Positions 39,012-52,124 of a stretch of DNA of 64,000 bases are shown piece after piece (the stretch's first letter is position 1; every line of letters starts with the position of its first letter). Both the position numbers and the translations under genes were made by a program. The notes beneath the pieces were generated by a model, which searched no databases, had not been told where the DNA came from, and saw only the letters and a program-made list of their open reading frames with translations. The DNA is from Aurantiacibacter sediminis (GTDB lineage: Bacteria > Pseudomonadota > Alphaproteobacteria > Sphingomonadales > Sphingomonadaceae), in NCBI RefSeq assembly GCF_016019885.1, contig NZ_JAEANY010000002.1:496001-560000 (forward strand), written 5' to 3'.

Positions 39012-39569
39012 CTAATCCGTCTCGCTAGCTGCAACCAAGCCCTGGATCAGATCCGGCATGCGTTCCAGCATAAGGGCCATAGTCTCATTAATGTAGGCCT
39101 GATTGGCTGTCGCGAACGCGGGATCGGAGATTACATCGTTCGTCTTCAGCATGAAACTGGCACCGCTATCGGTCTGCACGAATGCGAGGATGTCGCGCAA
39201 TTCCTCCTCGCTGAAAATACTTGCATAAGATACGGCCCATGCCTGCATTAGCGAGGGAATATGGCGGCGAAGGATTTCGCGCTGTTCGCTTGTAACAGAA
39301 TCCTGCCACTCGCGTATCACTGCGCGAGCCCCGGCGGGTGCATCCCCGACCTGTTGCATAACTGAAGCCATGACCTGCTGCTCCATTTGTTCGCTGACAG
39401 CCATGAACATCGGCTCGCGGACATCCTCAGGATAGGCGGTGCCGAGGATCTGATGCGCGAGCTGCATCTCTATCGTTTCGCTGGCGGCAGAGGGAGCTTC
39501 TTGCGACTGCGCAGCCGAAGGCAGGGCCACGGCGAACGCCGCGGCGGCGAGAGCGGAAACGATTTTCAT
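39012..39569 (-). CDS. exported DUF2059 family protein
   Basis: 185 residues from ATG 39569. Signal peptide MKIVSALAAAAFAVALPSAA cleaved near AQSQ. All-helical remainder, with the DUF2059 part in the second half (SYASIFSEEELRDILAFVQTDSGASFM and the terminal MALMLERMPDLIQ). Unknown function, periplasmic. It follows the rpoD stop by 31 bases in the same direction. Confidence 0.82.
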   Translation of the reverse strand: MKIVSALAAAAFAVALPSAAQSQEAPSAASETIEMQLAHQILGTAYPEDVREPMFMAVSEQMEQQVMASVMQQVGDAPAGARAVIREWQDSVTSEQREILRRHIPSLMQAWAVSYASIFSEEELRDILAFVQTDSGASFMLKTNDVISDPAFATANQAYINETMALMLERMPDLIQGLVAASETD

Positions 39570-39600
39570 GGTGATCCCCTTGGAAATCAACTGCCGATGT

Positions 39601-41622
39601 CTATTGATCCAGGAAAGACCGCATCTTCCGTGACCGGCTCGGATGCTTGAGCTTGCGCAGTGCCTTCGCTTCGATCTGGCGGATACGTTCGCGCGTCACC
39701 GAGAACTGCTGTCCGACTTCTTCTAGCGTGTGATCGGTGTTCATGCCGATGCCGAAGCGCATGCGCAGCACGCGCTCTTCACGCGGGGTGAGCGATGCGA
39801 GGACGCGGGTGACGGTTTCCTTGAGGTTTGCCTGAATCGCCGCATCCACGGGGATAATGGCGTTCTTGTCCTCGATGAAATCGCCGAGGTGTGAATCTTC
39901 CTCGTCGCCGATCGGCGTTTCGAGCGAAATCGGCTCCTTGGCGATTTTCATCACCTTGCGCACTTTTTCGAGCGGCATGGACAGGCGTTCTGCCATTTCT
40001 TCCGGCGTTGGTTCGCGGCCCTGCTCGTGCAGGAACTGGCGGCTCGTTCGTACTAGCTTGTTGATCGTCTCGATCATGTGGACCGGGATACGGATCGTGC
40101 GCGCCTGGTCGGCAATCGAGCGGGTGATCGCCTGCCGGATCCACCACGTGGCATAAGTGCTGAATTTGTAGCCGCGGCGGTATTCGAACTTATCGACCGC
40201 CTTCATCAGGCCGATATTGCCTTCCTGGATCAAGTCGAGGAATTGCAGGCCGCGATTGGTGTATTTCTTGGCGATCGAGATCACGAGGCGCAGGTTCGCC
40301 TCGACCATTTCCTTCTTGGCAATACGTGCCTCACGCTCGCCCTTTTGCACCATGTTCACGATGCGGCGGAATTCGGTGAGGCTCATGCCGGTCTGGCTGG
40401 CGATATCGGCGATCTCGGCACGAATGCGCTCGACTGCGTCGGCCTCTTTCTCGGCGAAAGCGGCCCACTTTTTGTCCTTCTTCGCCTTTTCCTTCATCCA
40501 GCCTTCGTCAAGCTCATTGCCGACATAGGACTGCAGGAAGTCGATGCGCTTCACCTTGTGGCGTTCTGCGAGGCGCAGCATCTGGCCACCGAGCGCGGTA
40601 AGGCGGCGGTTGAAGGCGTAAAGATTGTCGACGAGATATTCGATCTTGGTCGCATGGAACTGCACGCTTTCGACTTCGGCGGTCAGCTCTTCGCGCAGGC
40701 TTTCATACTTGTTTTCCTTGGCCTTCGGGAAAGCTTCTCCAGCGCCGAGCACGTCGACGCGTTCGGCCTGCAGCTTTTCGAACTTCTTGAACAGGCTGGT
40801 GATGCGGGCAAAGCGTTCGATGGCGTCCGGCTTCAGCGCCGCTTCCATCTGAGCGAGGGACATGGTGTTGTCCTCGTCCTCGTCATCATCCTTCTTGGAC
40901 GAGCCTTCGCCGTCCTCATCATCACCATCTTCATCTTCGCTGTCATCATCGTCATCGTCGCGGATGGTGGGACCGGCGGTTTCTTCCGAAATCTCGCCAT
41001 CGTCGTCGTCTTCGGCGCCTTCCTCCATCTTGTCGACGGGAGGCTCCTTGGACAGCATGGCATCGAGATCGAGGATCTCGCGCAGCTGCATTTCTTCATT
41101 GTTGAGCGCTTCGGACCACATGATGATGGCGTGGAAGGTGATCGGGCTTTCGCACAGACCCATGATCATGGTGTCACGGCCAGCCTCGATACGCTTGGCA
41201 ATGGCGATTTCGCCTTCGCGGCTGAGAAGTTCCACTTGTCCCATTTCGCGCAGATACATGCGCACAGGATCATCGGTGCGGCCTTCGCTCGCAGTCGATT
41301 TCTTCTTTTCAGGGACGTTCTTCTTGGCGGCGGCATCGGTTGATTCCGAACCGGTCGGAGCGATCTCCTCCGGACCATCGTCATCATCCTCGGCATCTTC
41401 CGCGCTTTCGACGATCTGCACACCCATATCGGACAGGGCCGTCTGGATGTCCTCGATCTGGTCGGCGCTCATCTGGTCGCTGGGTAGCGCTTCATTCAGC
41501 TCATCATAGGTGATGTAGCCCTTGCGCTTTGCCTTCGCGATCATCTTCTTGAGCGAAGACTCGTTCAAATCGATCAGCGGAGCGTCTTCGGTCTGCTTTT
41601 TCTTTTTCGCGGTGGAAGCCAT
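39601..41622 (-). CDS. rpoD: primary sigma factor RpoD
   Basis: Housekeeping sigma-70, 673 residues from ATG 41622. Region 1.1 (1-90), region 1.2 ([19 protein letters not shown]), a long non-conserved insert with an Asp/Glu-rich run (about 200-275), region 2 (about 440-505, [20 protein letters not shown] and YATWWIRQA), region 3, and the region 4 helix-turn-helix ([17 protein letters not shown]). Preceded by dnaG with 10 bases between, the dnaG-rpoD operon. Confidence 0.98.
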   Translation of the reverse strand: MASTAKKKKQTEDAPLIDLNESSLKKMIAKAKRKGYITYDELNEALPSDQMSADQIEDIQTALSDMGVQIVESAEDAEDDDDGPEEIAPTGSESTDAAAKKNVPEKKKSTASEGRTDDPVRMYLREMGQVELLSREGEIAIAKRIEAGRDTMIMGLCESPITFHAIIMWSEALNNEEMQLREILDLDAMLSKEPPVDKMEEGAEDDDDGEISEETAGPTIRDDDDDDSEDEDGDDEDGEGSSKKDDDEDEDNTMSLAQMEAALKPDAIERFARITSLFKKFEKLQAERVDVLGAGEAFPKAKENKYESLREELTAEVESVQFHATKIEYLVDNLYAFNRRLTALGGQMLRLAERHKVKRIDFLQSYVGNELDEGWMKEKAKKDKKWAAFAEKEADAVERIRAEIADIASQTGMSLTEFRRIVNMVQKGEREARIAKKEMVEANLRLVISIAKKYTNRGLQFLDLIQEGNIGLMKAVDKFEYRRGYKFSTYATWWIRQAITRSIADQARTIRIPVHMIETINKLVRTSRQFLHEQGREPTPEEMAERLSMPLEKVRKVMKIAKEPISLETPIGDEEDSHLGDFIEDKNAIIPVDAAIQANLKETVTRVLASLTPREERVLRMRFGIGMNTDHTLEEVGQQFSVTRERIRQIEAKALRKLKHPSRSRKMRSFLDQ

Positions 41623-41632
41623 ATTCAGATCG

Positions 41633-43522
41633 TCAATCCGTTTCCTGTTCGCCTGCGGTGGAAACACTTTCACCCGGCGATAAATTTGCCTCTGCCTGCG
41701 CGGCAGCACGTTTCCTTGCCATGTGCCCCAGACGCGTTTCGATTTCCAGCTTTCGTTTGCGAAGCCGTTGCTGCTCCGCAAATGCCCCTTCGGGGTCTGT
41801 GTCGAACCGTTTGGTGGCTGCAGCAATAGCCGCATCGATTGCCGGTTTCTCAACCAGCAGCGAAACGGCTTCAGCCAGTTCCTCCCTCGCGACGCCTGGA
41901 TCGGAACCTTCGCTGAGGAAGGAGAAACGGGCTTTATCCGGCGGCGGCGGCAGGACCTTTGAAGGTGATATGGGCAATTCGCGCCCAGCTTCAAGCGCTT
42001 GTGCGTTATCGAGAAGGAAATCCACAGTTTCGGCCAGACGCTTATCGCTCTTGCTGAGACTTAAAAGAGCGTCGGCGTGGCGATGGATCTCGCGCGGGTA
42101 GCGCAGGAAACCGTGCAGAACCGCTTGCGTCAGCTGGTCGCGAAAGGCGCCGCCGGCCGCGCGGCGCAACTGTCCGACAACTTCGGGAGATGCGCGCTCT
42201 ATCTGCGGTCTGCCAAAGGCTGCGCCGCGCTGGAAGCCGCCGCGCTTGAACTCCTTGGGCGGGAAAGCGAAAGCGCCGTAGCGATCAAGCAGCTCTCGGC
42301 GATAGAGCGATTTGATGTCGGGATGCTCGATCGTATCAACGTGATCCATCAAACGCGCTTTGAGCCCCGCCTTGTCCTCCGGCGAATTGAGCGGCTGTGC
42401 GTCTTTCTCATGCTCCCAGATCAGATCGAGCAGCGATTTCGTATTGCCGAGCAATTGCTCCATCGCCTCTGCGCCCTGCTGCTTGATCAGATCGTCGGGA
42501 TCGAGTCCGGCGGGCAATTGCACGATCTGCAGGGAGTAGCCGGGGCGAAGCAGGGGCAGGGTGCGGCTTGCAGCGCGCATCGCGGCACGTTTGCCCGCAG
42601 CATCGCCATCGAAGCACAGCACTGGCTTATCCGCCATGCGCCAGAGCAATTCGACCTGATGCTCGGTGAGGGCGGTGCCCATGGGCGCGACGGCATCTTC
42701 GAAGCCTGCCTGCGCGAGAGCAACCACGTCCATATAGCCCTCGACCGCAATCACGCGTTCGCTTTTGCGGCTAGCAGGCCCTGCACGGTGAAGATTGTAG
42801 AGATTGCGTCCCTTGTCGAAGAGCGGCGTGTCCGGGCTGTTTAGGTATTTCGCGACACCATCGCGGTCTTCGAGGATGCGTCCGCCAAAGGCGATGACGC
42901 GCGCGCGGGCATCCTGAATGGGGAGCATCACCCGGCCACGAAAGCGGGAATAGGGGATCTTGTCCTCGACCTCGATCAGCAGGCCCGCCTCGACCAGCAT
43001 TGTCTCGTCAAACTGGCTGAGTGCTTTTTTGAGCGAGGTCTTGTCATCGGGTGCATAGCCGAAGCCGAAGTGCTCGATCATGCGCTGGGACAGGCCGCGC
43101 CGCTCCAGATATTGCCGCGCGCCAACACCTTCGTCGGATGCCAGCCGCGCGACAAACCAGTTCTGCGCTGCCTCCATGACGTCATGAAGGCTCGCCCGCT
43201 TCTCCGCGCGTTCGGCGGCGCGGGGATCGGGGGCGGGGACATCCATCCCCGCCTCTGCCGCTAGCTCCTTCACCGCATCTATGAATTGCAGGCCGCGCTG
43301 CTCGATCATCCAGTCGATGGCGCTGCCATGTGCCTGGCAGCCGAAGCAGTGGTAGAAGCCCTTTTGGTCGTTCACGTAAAAGCTGGGCGTCGCCTCATTG
43401 TGGAATGGGCAACACGCTTTCCACTCACGCCCCGCGCGCTGCAATTTAACATCGCGCTGGATGAGCGTGGAGAGGGTAATCCTGCTCTTGAGTTCATCCA
43501 GCCATTGCGGGGAAAGCGCCAT
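41633..43522 (-). CDS. dnaG: DNA primase DnaG
   Basis: Makes RNA primers for replication. 629 residues. CHC2 zinc site Cys38, His41, Cys59, Cys62 ([11 protein letters not shown]...YHCFGC), TOPRIM core with [15 protein letters not shown] and [11 protein letters not shown], and a C-terminal helicase-binding part. First gene of the pair with rpoD. Normal length. Confidence 0.97.
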   Translation of the reverse strand: MALSPQWLDELKSRITLSTLIQRDVKLQRAGREWKACCPFHNEATPSFYVNDQKGFYHCFGCQAHGSAIDWMIEQRGLQFIDAVKELAAEAGMDVPAPDPRAAERAEKRASLHDVMEAAQNWFVARLASDEGVGARQYLERRGLSQRMIEHFGFGYAPDDKTSLKKALSQFDETMLVEAGLLIEVEDKIPYSRFRGRVMLPIQDARARVIAFGGRILEDRDGVAKYLNSPDTPLFDKGRNLYNLHRAGPASRKSERVIAVEGYMDVVALAQAGFEDAVAPMGTALTEHQVELLWRMADKPVLCFDGDAAGKRAAMRAASRTLPLLRPGYSLQIVQLPAGLDPDDLIKQQGAEAMEQLLGNTKSLLDLIWEHEKDAQPLNSPEDKAGLKARLMDHVDTIEHPDIKSLYRRELLDRYGAFAFPPKEFKRGGFQRGAAFGRPQIERASPEVVGQLRRAAGGAFRDQLTQAVLHGFLRYPREIHRHADALLSLSKSDKRLAETVDFLLDNAQALEAGRELPISPSKVLPPPPDKARFSFLSEGSDPGVAREELAEAVSLLVEKPAIDAAIAAATKRFDTDPEGAFAEQQRLRKRKLEIETRLGHMARKRAAAQAEANLSPGESVSTAGEQETD

Positions 43523-43553
43523 GGCCCATCCTTGGGCGCATGGCGCGATTCCT

Positions 43554-44288
43554 TCAACCCACGGCGCAGGCGTTTGTCACGGTTTCATCCGCTGCCGGAT
43601 AGGGGCCGGGGCCCTGTGCGGCGGTGTAATTGGCGAAGACTTCATACGCCTCGGACGGGCCGGCCGGGGGCAGGGTGCTTTGCCAGAAGAAGGTGATTGG
43701 CTCTGCCTGTTCCCACTGATCGCCGCCATCGCCTTCCTCTACGGTCCAGGCGATGCCGCCTTCATGACAGGAGACGACGATCGTGCCGATTTCGCCAAGA
43801 GCGGCCTGCGCCTCGGCAATGGAGTAACCCGCCACGCCGGTGAAGCCGTGGCTGGGCATGGTCATGCGGAAGGCTTCCATTGTCTCGACATCGCTGCTGT
43901 CATTGCCATCGCCGCTGCCTGTGGTGGGATCATTGTCCTCGCCCGGATAGACGATGTGGACATAGGTGAAAATCGTGCCTTCGGGCGCGGTGGCCGGATC
44001 GCACGGGTCCATGCCGAGCGGGCAGGCGACGTAGGAGGTGATATCTGCAAAGGCGGCCTCTGCATTCACCATGCGCGATTTCACTTCGGGGCCTTGGGGA
44101 CCGACGATCTTCGCGCCAAGCTCCAGATCGGCGAAGTCCGTCACATCGCGCGACTGGGCGGCGACTTCCACATCCTCGTCTTCTGCGGCGAGTTCGGTCG
44201 TCTCATCGAGTTCAGGCTCATCACCGCAGGCGGCGAGGGCGAGTGTCAGGGCAGAGACGGCGGCAGGCAGAGCAAAACGGCGTTTCAT
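43554..44288 (-). CDS. acidic lipoprotein of unknown function
   Basis: 244 residues. The ATG at 44288 has GAGG 8 bases upstream. Lipobox LAAC (Cys about 21), then a very acidic linker (ELDETTELAAEDEDVEV), followed by a domain with several Cys (CPLGMDPCDPA, VVSCHEGG, TNACAVG) and a Gly/Asp-rich loop. I know no family for it. Acidic linker proteins of this type are frequent in marine bacteria. It ends 31 bases before the dnaG start in the same direction. Confidence 0.8.
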   Translation of the reverse strand: MKRRFALPAAVSALTLALAACGDEPELDETTELAAEDEDVEVAAQSRDVTDFADLELGAKIVGPQGPEVKSRMVNAEAAFADITSYVACPLGMDPCDPATAPEGTIFTYVHIVYPGEDNDPTTGSGDGNDSSDVETMEAFRMTMPSHGFTGVAGYSIAEAQAALGEIGTIVVSCHEGGIAWTVEEGDGGDQWEQAEPITFFWQSTLPPAGPSEAYEVFANYTAAQGPGPYPAADETVTNACAVG

Positions 44289-44368
44289 TTGCATTTCCTC
44301 ATGATCATCGCGCCTTTCGGGCGCTGGTATTGATCACGAAAACCCGCGGCTATGATCGCCGGTTCCCC

Positions 44369-44391
44369 TTAACCATCACTTTGATGGTTAA
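44369..44391. promoter_or_regulatory. perfect inverted repeat before the lipoprotein gene
   Basis: TTAACCATCA-CTT-TGATGGTTAA, a perfect 10-bp stem with a 3-base loop, 80 bases before the lipoprotein start and 30 bases after the yqeY stop. It can be an operator or a terminator of yqeY, but no T-run follows. Confidence 0.5.
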
Positions 44392-44420
44392 TCCGCCAGT
44401 AGCTTTTCGGAAGCGCGAGC

Positions 44421-44870
44421 TTAGCTAAGCGATTCCTTCACCCAGCCGCTGGCTCGGCCCATGTCGAGCTCGGTGCCGTGGCGCTTTTTCAACTCGCCCA
44501 TCACGCGGCCCATGTCCTTCATGCCCTCGGCGCCCAGCTCGGCCTTGATCTCTTCGATCTTGGCCTTGGTTTCCGCCTCGCTCATCTGCTGGGGCAGGAA
44601 TTCCTCGATCACGGCGAGTTCCTGCTTTTCCTGCGCGGCGAGTTCGGTGCGGCCGCCGTCTTCATACATCTGGATGCTTTCGCGGCGCTGCTTGGCCATT
44701 TTCTGCAGCACGTCGATCACCATCGCATCGTCATCCGGCACATCCTTGCCGCGCATTTCGATATCGCGATCTTTGATCTTGGCCGAGATGAGGCGCAGCG
44801 CGGCGGTGCGTTCCTTGTCCTTGGCCTTCATGGCGGTGACGGTTTCGGTCTTGATCGTGTCGCGCAGCAT
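44421..44870 (-). CDS. GatB/YqeY domain protein
   Basis: 149 residues from ATG 44870 (upstream in-frame ATG at 44939 rejected as non-conserved). YqeY helical domain: AMKAKDKERTAALRLISAKIKDRDI, GRTELAAQEKQELAVIEEFLPQQMS, MGRVMGELKKRHGTELDMG. It resembles the C-terminal tRNA-binding part of GatB; its role is unclear. Divergent from carA. Confidence 0.92.
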   Translation of the reverse strand: MLRDTIKTETVTAMKAKDKERTAALRLISAKIKDRDIEMRGKDVPDDDAMVIDVLQKMAKQRRESIQMYEDGGRTELAAQEKQELAVIEEFLPQQMSEAETKAKIEEIKAELGAEGMKDMGRVMGELKKRHGTELDMGRASGWVKESLS

Positions 44871-45025
44871 CGTTTCGTTTCCCAATGCGAATCTGTGGAT
44901 GTTTCGCGCTCCATGTAGGCTGCCTGCCAAATAAGCCAAGTGTTGCGCTTGACGGGAGGGGCACGGGCGCTTAGCCGCTGGGACTTAGCACACATTGCCG
45001 GTCCAACTGATTCACGGGAGCCACC

Positions 45026-46204
45026 ATGGCCTTTCTCGCCTCTTCGCCTGCGCCTAAGGGAGCAACGGGTGTTCTGGTCCTTGCTGACGGCACGATTGTC
45101 TGGGGCAGGGGCTTCGGCGCGACCGGCTCTGCCGTGGGTGAAGTCTGCTTCAACACCGCGATGACGGGCTATCAGGAAGTGATGACCGATCCTTCCTATG
45201 CCGCGCAGATCGTGACCTTCACTTTCCCGCATATCGGCAATGTCGGTACGAATGACGAAGATATCGAAAGCGTCGTCGAAAGCGCGGTCGGCTGCATCGT
45301 GCGCGAGGATGTGACGGTGCAGAGCAATTTCCGCTCCGAAGCCGAATTCGTCGAATGGATGGCGAAGCTGAGCAAGATTGGCCTCGCAGGAGTCGATACC
45401 CGCGCGCTCACCCGCCGCATCCGCAATACAGGCGCGCCCAATGCGGTGATCGCGCATGATCCGAATGGCAATTTCGATCTCGACGCTTTGCTCCAGCGCG
45501 CGCAGGAATGGCCGGGTCTGGAAGGCATGGACCTTTCCGTGCGCGTTAGCCGCGAGAAGCAGGAGAATTGGGAAGGCGGTTACTGGACGCTGGGCAAGGG
45601 CTATGGCCGCGCCCCGCGTAAGGAGAAACCGCATGTTGTCGCGATCGACTATGGCTCGAAAGACAACATCTTCCGAAACCTTGTGAAGGCGGGCGCGCGG
45701 GTGACCGTTGTCCCGGCGAAAACCTCTCTCGAAGACATCATGGGGCTCGATCCCGATGGTGTGTTCCTCTCCAACGGCCCCGGCGATCCGGCGGCGACTG
45801 GGGAATATGCCGTTCCGGTGATCAAGGCGCTGCTGGACAAGGATGTGCCGCTGTTCGGCATCTGTCTTGGCCACCAGATGCTCGCGCTGGCGGTTGGCGC
45901 GAAGACCGCCAAGATGCACCAGGGCCACCGCGGCGCGAACCATCCGGTCCAGCGTGTGGGCGAGGGCTGGGGCGACAGCACCGGCCTCGTCGAGATTACC
46001 AGCATGAACCACGGCTTTGCAGTGGATGCGGATACCTTGCCCGAGGGCGTGGAGCAGACGCATGTGTCGCTGTTCGATGGCTCGAATTGCGGGATTTCGA
46101 TTAGCGGCAAGAAGGCTTTCGGCGTGCAGTATCATCCCGAAGCGAGCCCCGGCCCCCATGACAGCTTCTACTTGTTCGAGAAGTTTGTGGGGATGTTGAG
46201 GTGA
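45026..46204 (+). CDS. carA: carbamoyl-phosphate synthase small subunit CarA
   Basis: Glutaminase subunit. 392 residues: N-terminal CPSase domain (LADGTIVWGRGFG, NTAMTGYQEVMTDPSY), C-terminal class I amidotransferase with nucleophile Cys280 in GICLGHQM and the His-Glu pair in VQYHPEASP. It feeds arginine and pyrimidine synthesis. The stop overlaps the next small gene; carB is 1.2 kb further down in the same transcript. Confidence 0.97.
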   Translation: MAFLASSPAPKGATGVLVLADGTIVWGRGFGATGSAVGEVCFNTAMTGYQEVMTDPSYAAQIVTFTFPHIGNVGTNDEDIESVVESAVGCIVREDVTVQSNFRSEAEFVEWMAKLSKIGLAGVDTRALTRRIRNTGAPNAVIAHDPNGNFDLDALLQRAQEWPGLEGMDLSVRVSREKQENWEGGYWTLGKGYGRAPRKEKPHVVAIDYGSKDNIFRNLVKAGARVTVVPAKTSLEDIMGLDPDGVFLSNGPGDPAATGEYAVPVIKALLDKDVPLFGICLGHQMLALAVGAKTAKMHQGHRGANHPVQRVGEGWGDSTGLVEITSMNHGFAVDADTLPEGVEQTHVSLFDGSNCGISISGKKAFGVQYHPEASPGPHDSFYLFEKFVGMLR

Positions 46205-46572
46205 TGTCCCTCTCAAGCTTTTTGCAAAATTCGTCACGCCGGACGACCTTTCTTTCAGAAGGGATAAAGCTTTGCGCGATAATTACGGTGGTCTGCGCGG
46301 CGCCTCTGCCATTTGTTGAGCTTTGGATCGCTATTTGGCTGCTGGTAATCTTGTCAGCGGTCGCATTGGGCACCTTTGGTGTATGGGCGTACAATGCTGT
46401 AAAAAACCAGCACCTGTTTCCTTCGGAAGAGCATCGCGAACAGATGGCTGCGGTGAGCTTGCTCGGTCGCAATCGCGATGATCAGCCCCCGTTACTTACT
46501 CCAGTCGAACTAACCGACTTGGGACAAAACCCGGAATCACCGACATCGTCGCAGGAGAGCGATGATGCATAA
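46204..46572 (+). CDS. small membrane protein between carA and carB
   Basis: 122 residues from ATG 46204 (its A is the last base of the carA stop). Two membrane segments (about 21-39 and 41-65) with a polar C-terminal half. No known family. Base composition is visibly lower in G+C than carA. The stop lies 11 bases inside the next gene. I infer that it came in together with that gene. Confidence 0.7.
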   Translation: MSLSSFLQNSSRRTTFLSEGIKLCAIITVVCAAPLPFVELWIAIWLLVILSAVALGTFGVWAYNAVKNQHLFPSEEHREQMAAVSLLGRNRDDQPPLLTPVELTDLGQNPESPTSSQESDDA

Positions 46573-46867
46573 ATACAATTATCTTCTGAATTATAATCCC
46601 AACCCAACTGCCTTTACGTTAAGCCAATTGCACGTTTTCATCACTCAGAATCGCAACATTTTCGAGTGGTACGTGCCATCGGCTGGGACATATCTATTCA
46701 AAAGTCCTCTCTCACTTGCAGCCTTAAATGACCAGTTTCATCAATTCTTCTCGAAAGATCCATATATGCTGACCTGGCTTGCGCCGGGACACACAGCTGG
46801 AAGTCTACCTCCTGCGATTTGGGATTGGTTGAATGGGACTGGAAACCCTTTGCTTCCGGATAGCTAA
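46562..46867 (+). CDS. small protein, possible Cas2/SinR-like fold
   Basis: 101 residues. Strongly A+T-rich compared with all neighbours. The segment order looks like a ferredoxin fold: strand YNYLLNYNPN, helix LSQLHVFITQNRN, strands IFEWYVP and GTYLFKSP, helix LAALNDQFHQFF, strand YMLTWLAP, then IWDWLNG. That is the pattern of Cas2, VapD and SinR-type small proteins; this is my fold inference, not a sequence match. No cas1 or CRISPR repeat is near. Start ATG 46562 or 46565 (GGAG just upstream). Confidence 0.65.
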   Translation: MMHKYNYLLNYNPNPTAFTLSQLHVFITQNRNIFEWYVPSAGTYLFKSPLSLAALNDQFHQFFSKDPYMLTWLAPGHTAGSLPPAIWDWLNGTGNPLLPDS

Positions 46868-47444
46868 TGCGCAAACTCACCAACACCTCGGTCTTCACTC
46901 TCACCTCAGCACTCGCCCTTACGGCGTGCAGCGAGAGCAGCCCGTCGCCCGAGCCCACAAGCTCGTCGACTGCCTCCTCCGAGGAATCCACCTTCTTCGC
47001 GGAAGAACCGGTGAATGTGGTTGAGGAATGCCTGCAGGGCTTCTCCGAAGGGCGAGAGGTCTGGGGAGACAACCCTGTTCGCTCCGAATTCTCCTACGAT
47101 CTCGGCGGGCTGTCCGATGAACAGGTCGATGCGGTAATTGCCGATCTGCGCCAGCGGGACGGCAGCACCCAGTTGATTTTCAACGAGGGCAGCAGCGCGC
47201 CCGCCGCATCCGAAGAATTCCTTGCTTCCGAGCAGCGCTGGGACGCGGAATTCTTCCAGGCTGGTGCCATTCGCATCCTCCGCATGCGCAGCGCGGAAGC
47301 CCTGCCATTCGATGATGCCCTGCGTGCCGGCTGCGAGGGTGCTCCCGAAGGCGCGACCATCCGCCAGGTCACTTTCAGCCAGAGCGCAATCGAACAAACC
47401 GACGACGAAGACGACAACTCCACCGAGGGTGAGACCGAAGAATA

Positions 47445-47445
<1 letters not shown>
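46867..47445 (+). CDS. acidic lipoprotein between carA and carB
   Basis: 192 residues starting in the TAATG overlap with the preceding gene. Lipobox LTAC (Cys21), Ser/Glu-rich linker (about 22-45), a mixed domain ([36 protein letters not shown]) and a very acidic tail. Unknown function. Base composition is again as in the rest of the chromosome. Its stop overlaps the carB start (TAATG). It resembles the lipoprotein upstream of dnaG in style only. Confidence 0.78.
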
Positions 47446-50774
<3,329 letters not shown>

Positions 50775-50870
50775 AGATAGATTTTCCCATCATAACCGGC
50801 TGCATCCAACCGCCTGACGGGCGGGGCAGGGTCGTTTTGACGGGTGACACAGACAAGACAGGATTTTGAG

Positions 50871-51338
50871 ATGCAAAAAGTGCCGATGCTGGCCGAAGGC
50901 TATGAAAAGCTGACCGCTGATCTGAAGGCATTGCGGGCAGAGCGCCCCAAGATCGTCGACGCGATCGAGGAAGCGCGTGCGCATGGCGACCTTTCGGAAA
51001 ATGCCGAATACCACGCCGCAAAGGAGCGCCAGGGCCAAGTCGAAGCGCAGATTGCCGATCTCGAAGACAAGACCAGCCGGGCGCAGATCATCGATCCGAA
51101 GACGCTTTCGGGCGACCGTGTCGTGTTCGGCGCGACCGTTACGGTGCTCGATGAGGACGACAAGCCGCTGAAGTACCAGATCGTCGGCCAAGCGGAGAGC
51201 GACGCCAAACAGGGTCGTATCTCCTACGAAAGCCCGCTGGCGCGCGCACTGATCGGCAAAAGCCTTGGCGACGAGGTCGAAGTGACCGTGCCGAGCGGTG
51301 ACAAGTTTTACCTGATCGAGAAGATCGAGTTTATCTGA
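50871..51338 (+). CDS. greA: transcription elongation factor GreA
   Basis: Rescues backtracked RNA polymerase. 155 residues from ATG 50871 with AGGA 8 bases upstream; a GTG at 50844 is in frame but weaker. Coiled-coil hairpin with the acidic tip ([30 protein letters not shown] contains the catalytic Asp-Glu pair) and the C-terminal FKBP-like domain ([23 protein letters not shown]). Carried after carB. Confidence 0.96.
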   Translation: MQKVPMLAEGYEKLTADLKALRAERPKIVDAIEEARAHGDLSENAEYHAAKERQGQVEAQIADLEDKTSRAQIIDPKTLSGDRVVFGATVTVLDEDDKPLKYQIVGQAESDAKQGRISYESPLARALIGKSLGDEVEVTVPSGDKFYLIEKIEFI

Positions 51339-51352
51339 GAGAGTAGTGAGTG

Positions 51353-51366
51353 GGCAGTAGGCAGTA
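51353..51366 (+). repeat. 7-bp tandem repeat, two units
   Basis: GGCAGTA twice, directly followed by GGGGG and the GTG at 51371 of the four-helix-bundle gene. Inverted copies (TACTGCC) follow the same gene. Confidence 0.8.
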
Positions 51367-51370
51367 GGGG

Positions 51371-51755
51371 GTGAGCGGAGAAATCCGATCTTACCGTGAC
51401 CTACTGGTCTGGCAGCCGGGGGATGGATCTCGCTACGGCTGCCTACGAACTCTCGAAAACGTGGCCTCGTGAAGAGGCCTACTGGCTGACATCGCAGGTC
51501 TGCAGAGCGGCGTCTTCAGCTCCAGCCAATATAGCCGAAGGTTACGGGCGACAGTCGCCTGCAAGCTATTCGCATCTCCTGAAGATTGCGCGGGGCTCTC
51601 TTAAAGAGCTAAAGACTCATCTGCTTTTGGCAGAGCGCGTTGGCGTATCGGGCCCCGGCACCACCGATGATATTTTGGAAATGGCGGACGAAATCGGACG
51701 TATGCTCGGGGGTCTGATCCGATCAGATCAGTTGACGCAAAACGCTAGCCAGTAA
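51371..51755 (+). CDS. four helix bundle protein (S23-like), N-terminal frameshift
   Basis: Family of 110-130-residue helical bundles (S23/bAvd type). From GTG 51371 the frame reads IRSYRDLLVWQPG, the usual beginning of the family; the remainder MDLATAAYELSK, LTSQVCRAASSAPANIAEGYGR, LLKIARGSLKELKTHLLLAERVG is in the next frame. Restoring the family needs removal of one base in a G5 run (51418-51422). Without it translation can begin at GTG 51396 or ATG 51423 and lacks the first helix part. Whether the shift is real or an assembly error cannot be told here. Inverted 7-bp repeats flank it. Confidence 0.8.
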
Positions 51756-51756
51756 T

Positions 51757-51793
<37 letters not shown>

Positions 51794-51800
51794 TAAAGCC

Positions 51801-52034
51801 TTACGTGAGATCCGGCTCAAACAGCTTGTGCAGGTGCACGATTACATACTTCATCTCGGCATCGTCGACGGTGCGCTGCGCCCAACCGCGCCATGCGGTT
51901 TCGGCTTCATCGTAGCTTCCGAAAAAGCCGACGACATGGATATCTTTCAAATCCTGGAATTCGGCGCCGCGCGGATCGGTGACGCGGCCACCCATGACCA
52001 TGTGGAGGAGCTGGTTTTCGTGATTTTCCGACAT
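51801..52034 (-). CDS. DUF4170 family protein
   Basis: 77 residues. Pattern of the small alphaproteobacterial DUF4170 family: HMVMGGRVTDP, FQDLKDIHVVGFFGSYDEAETAWRGWAQRTVDDAEMKYVIVHLHKL. It is a small soluble alpha/beta protein of unknown function. Monocistronic, convergent with the four-helix-bundle gene; the repeat array lies in between. Confidence 0.88.
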   Translation of the reverse strand: MSENHENQLLHMVMGGRVTDPRGAEFQDLKDIHVVGFFGSYDEAETAWRGWAQRTVDDAEMKYVIVHLHKLFEPDLT

Positions 52035-52124
52035 CGTCGATATTCCTGCTGTTGAAATGAATTGCGCGCCCTATCGGCAATGCCGACAGGACGCGCAAGA
52101 GTGTTTAGCTGATTTGCTGAGAGA

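Noticed and set aside
41623-41994. 124-residue N-terminal extension of rpoD
   Set aside because: It lies in dnaG in another frame; the conserved RpoD start is MASTAKKKK at 41622.
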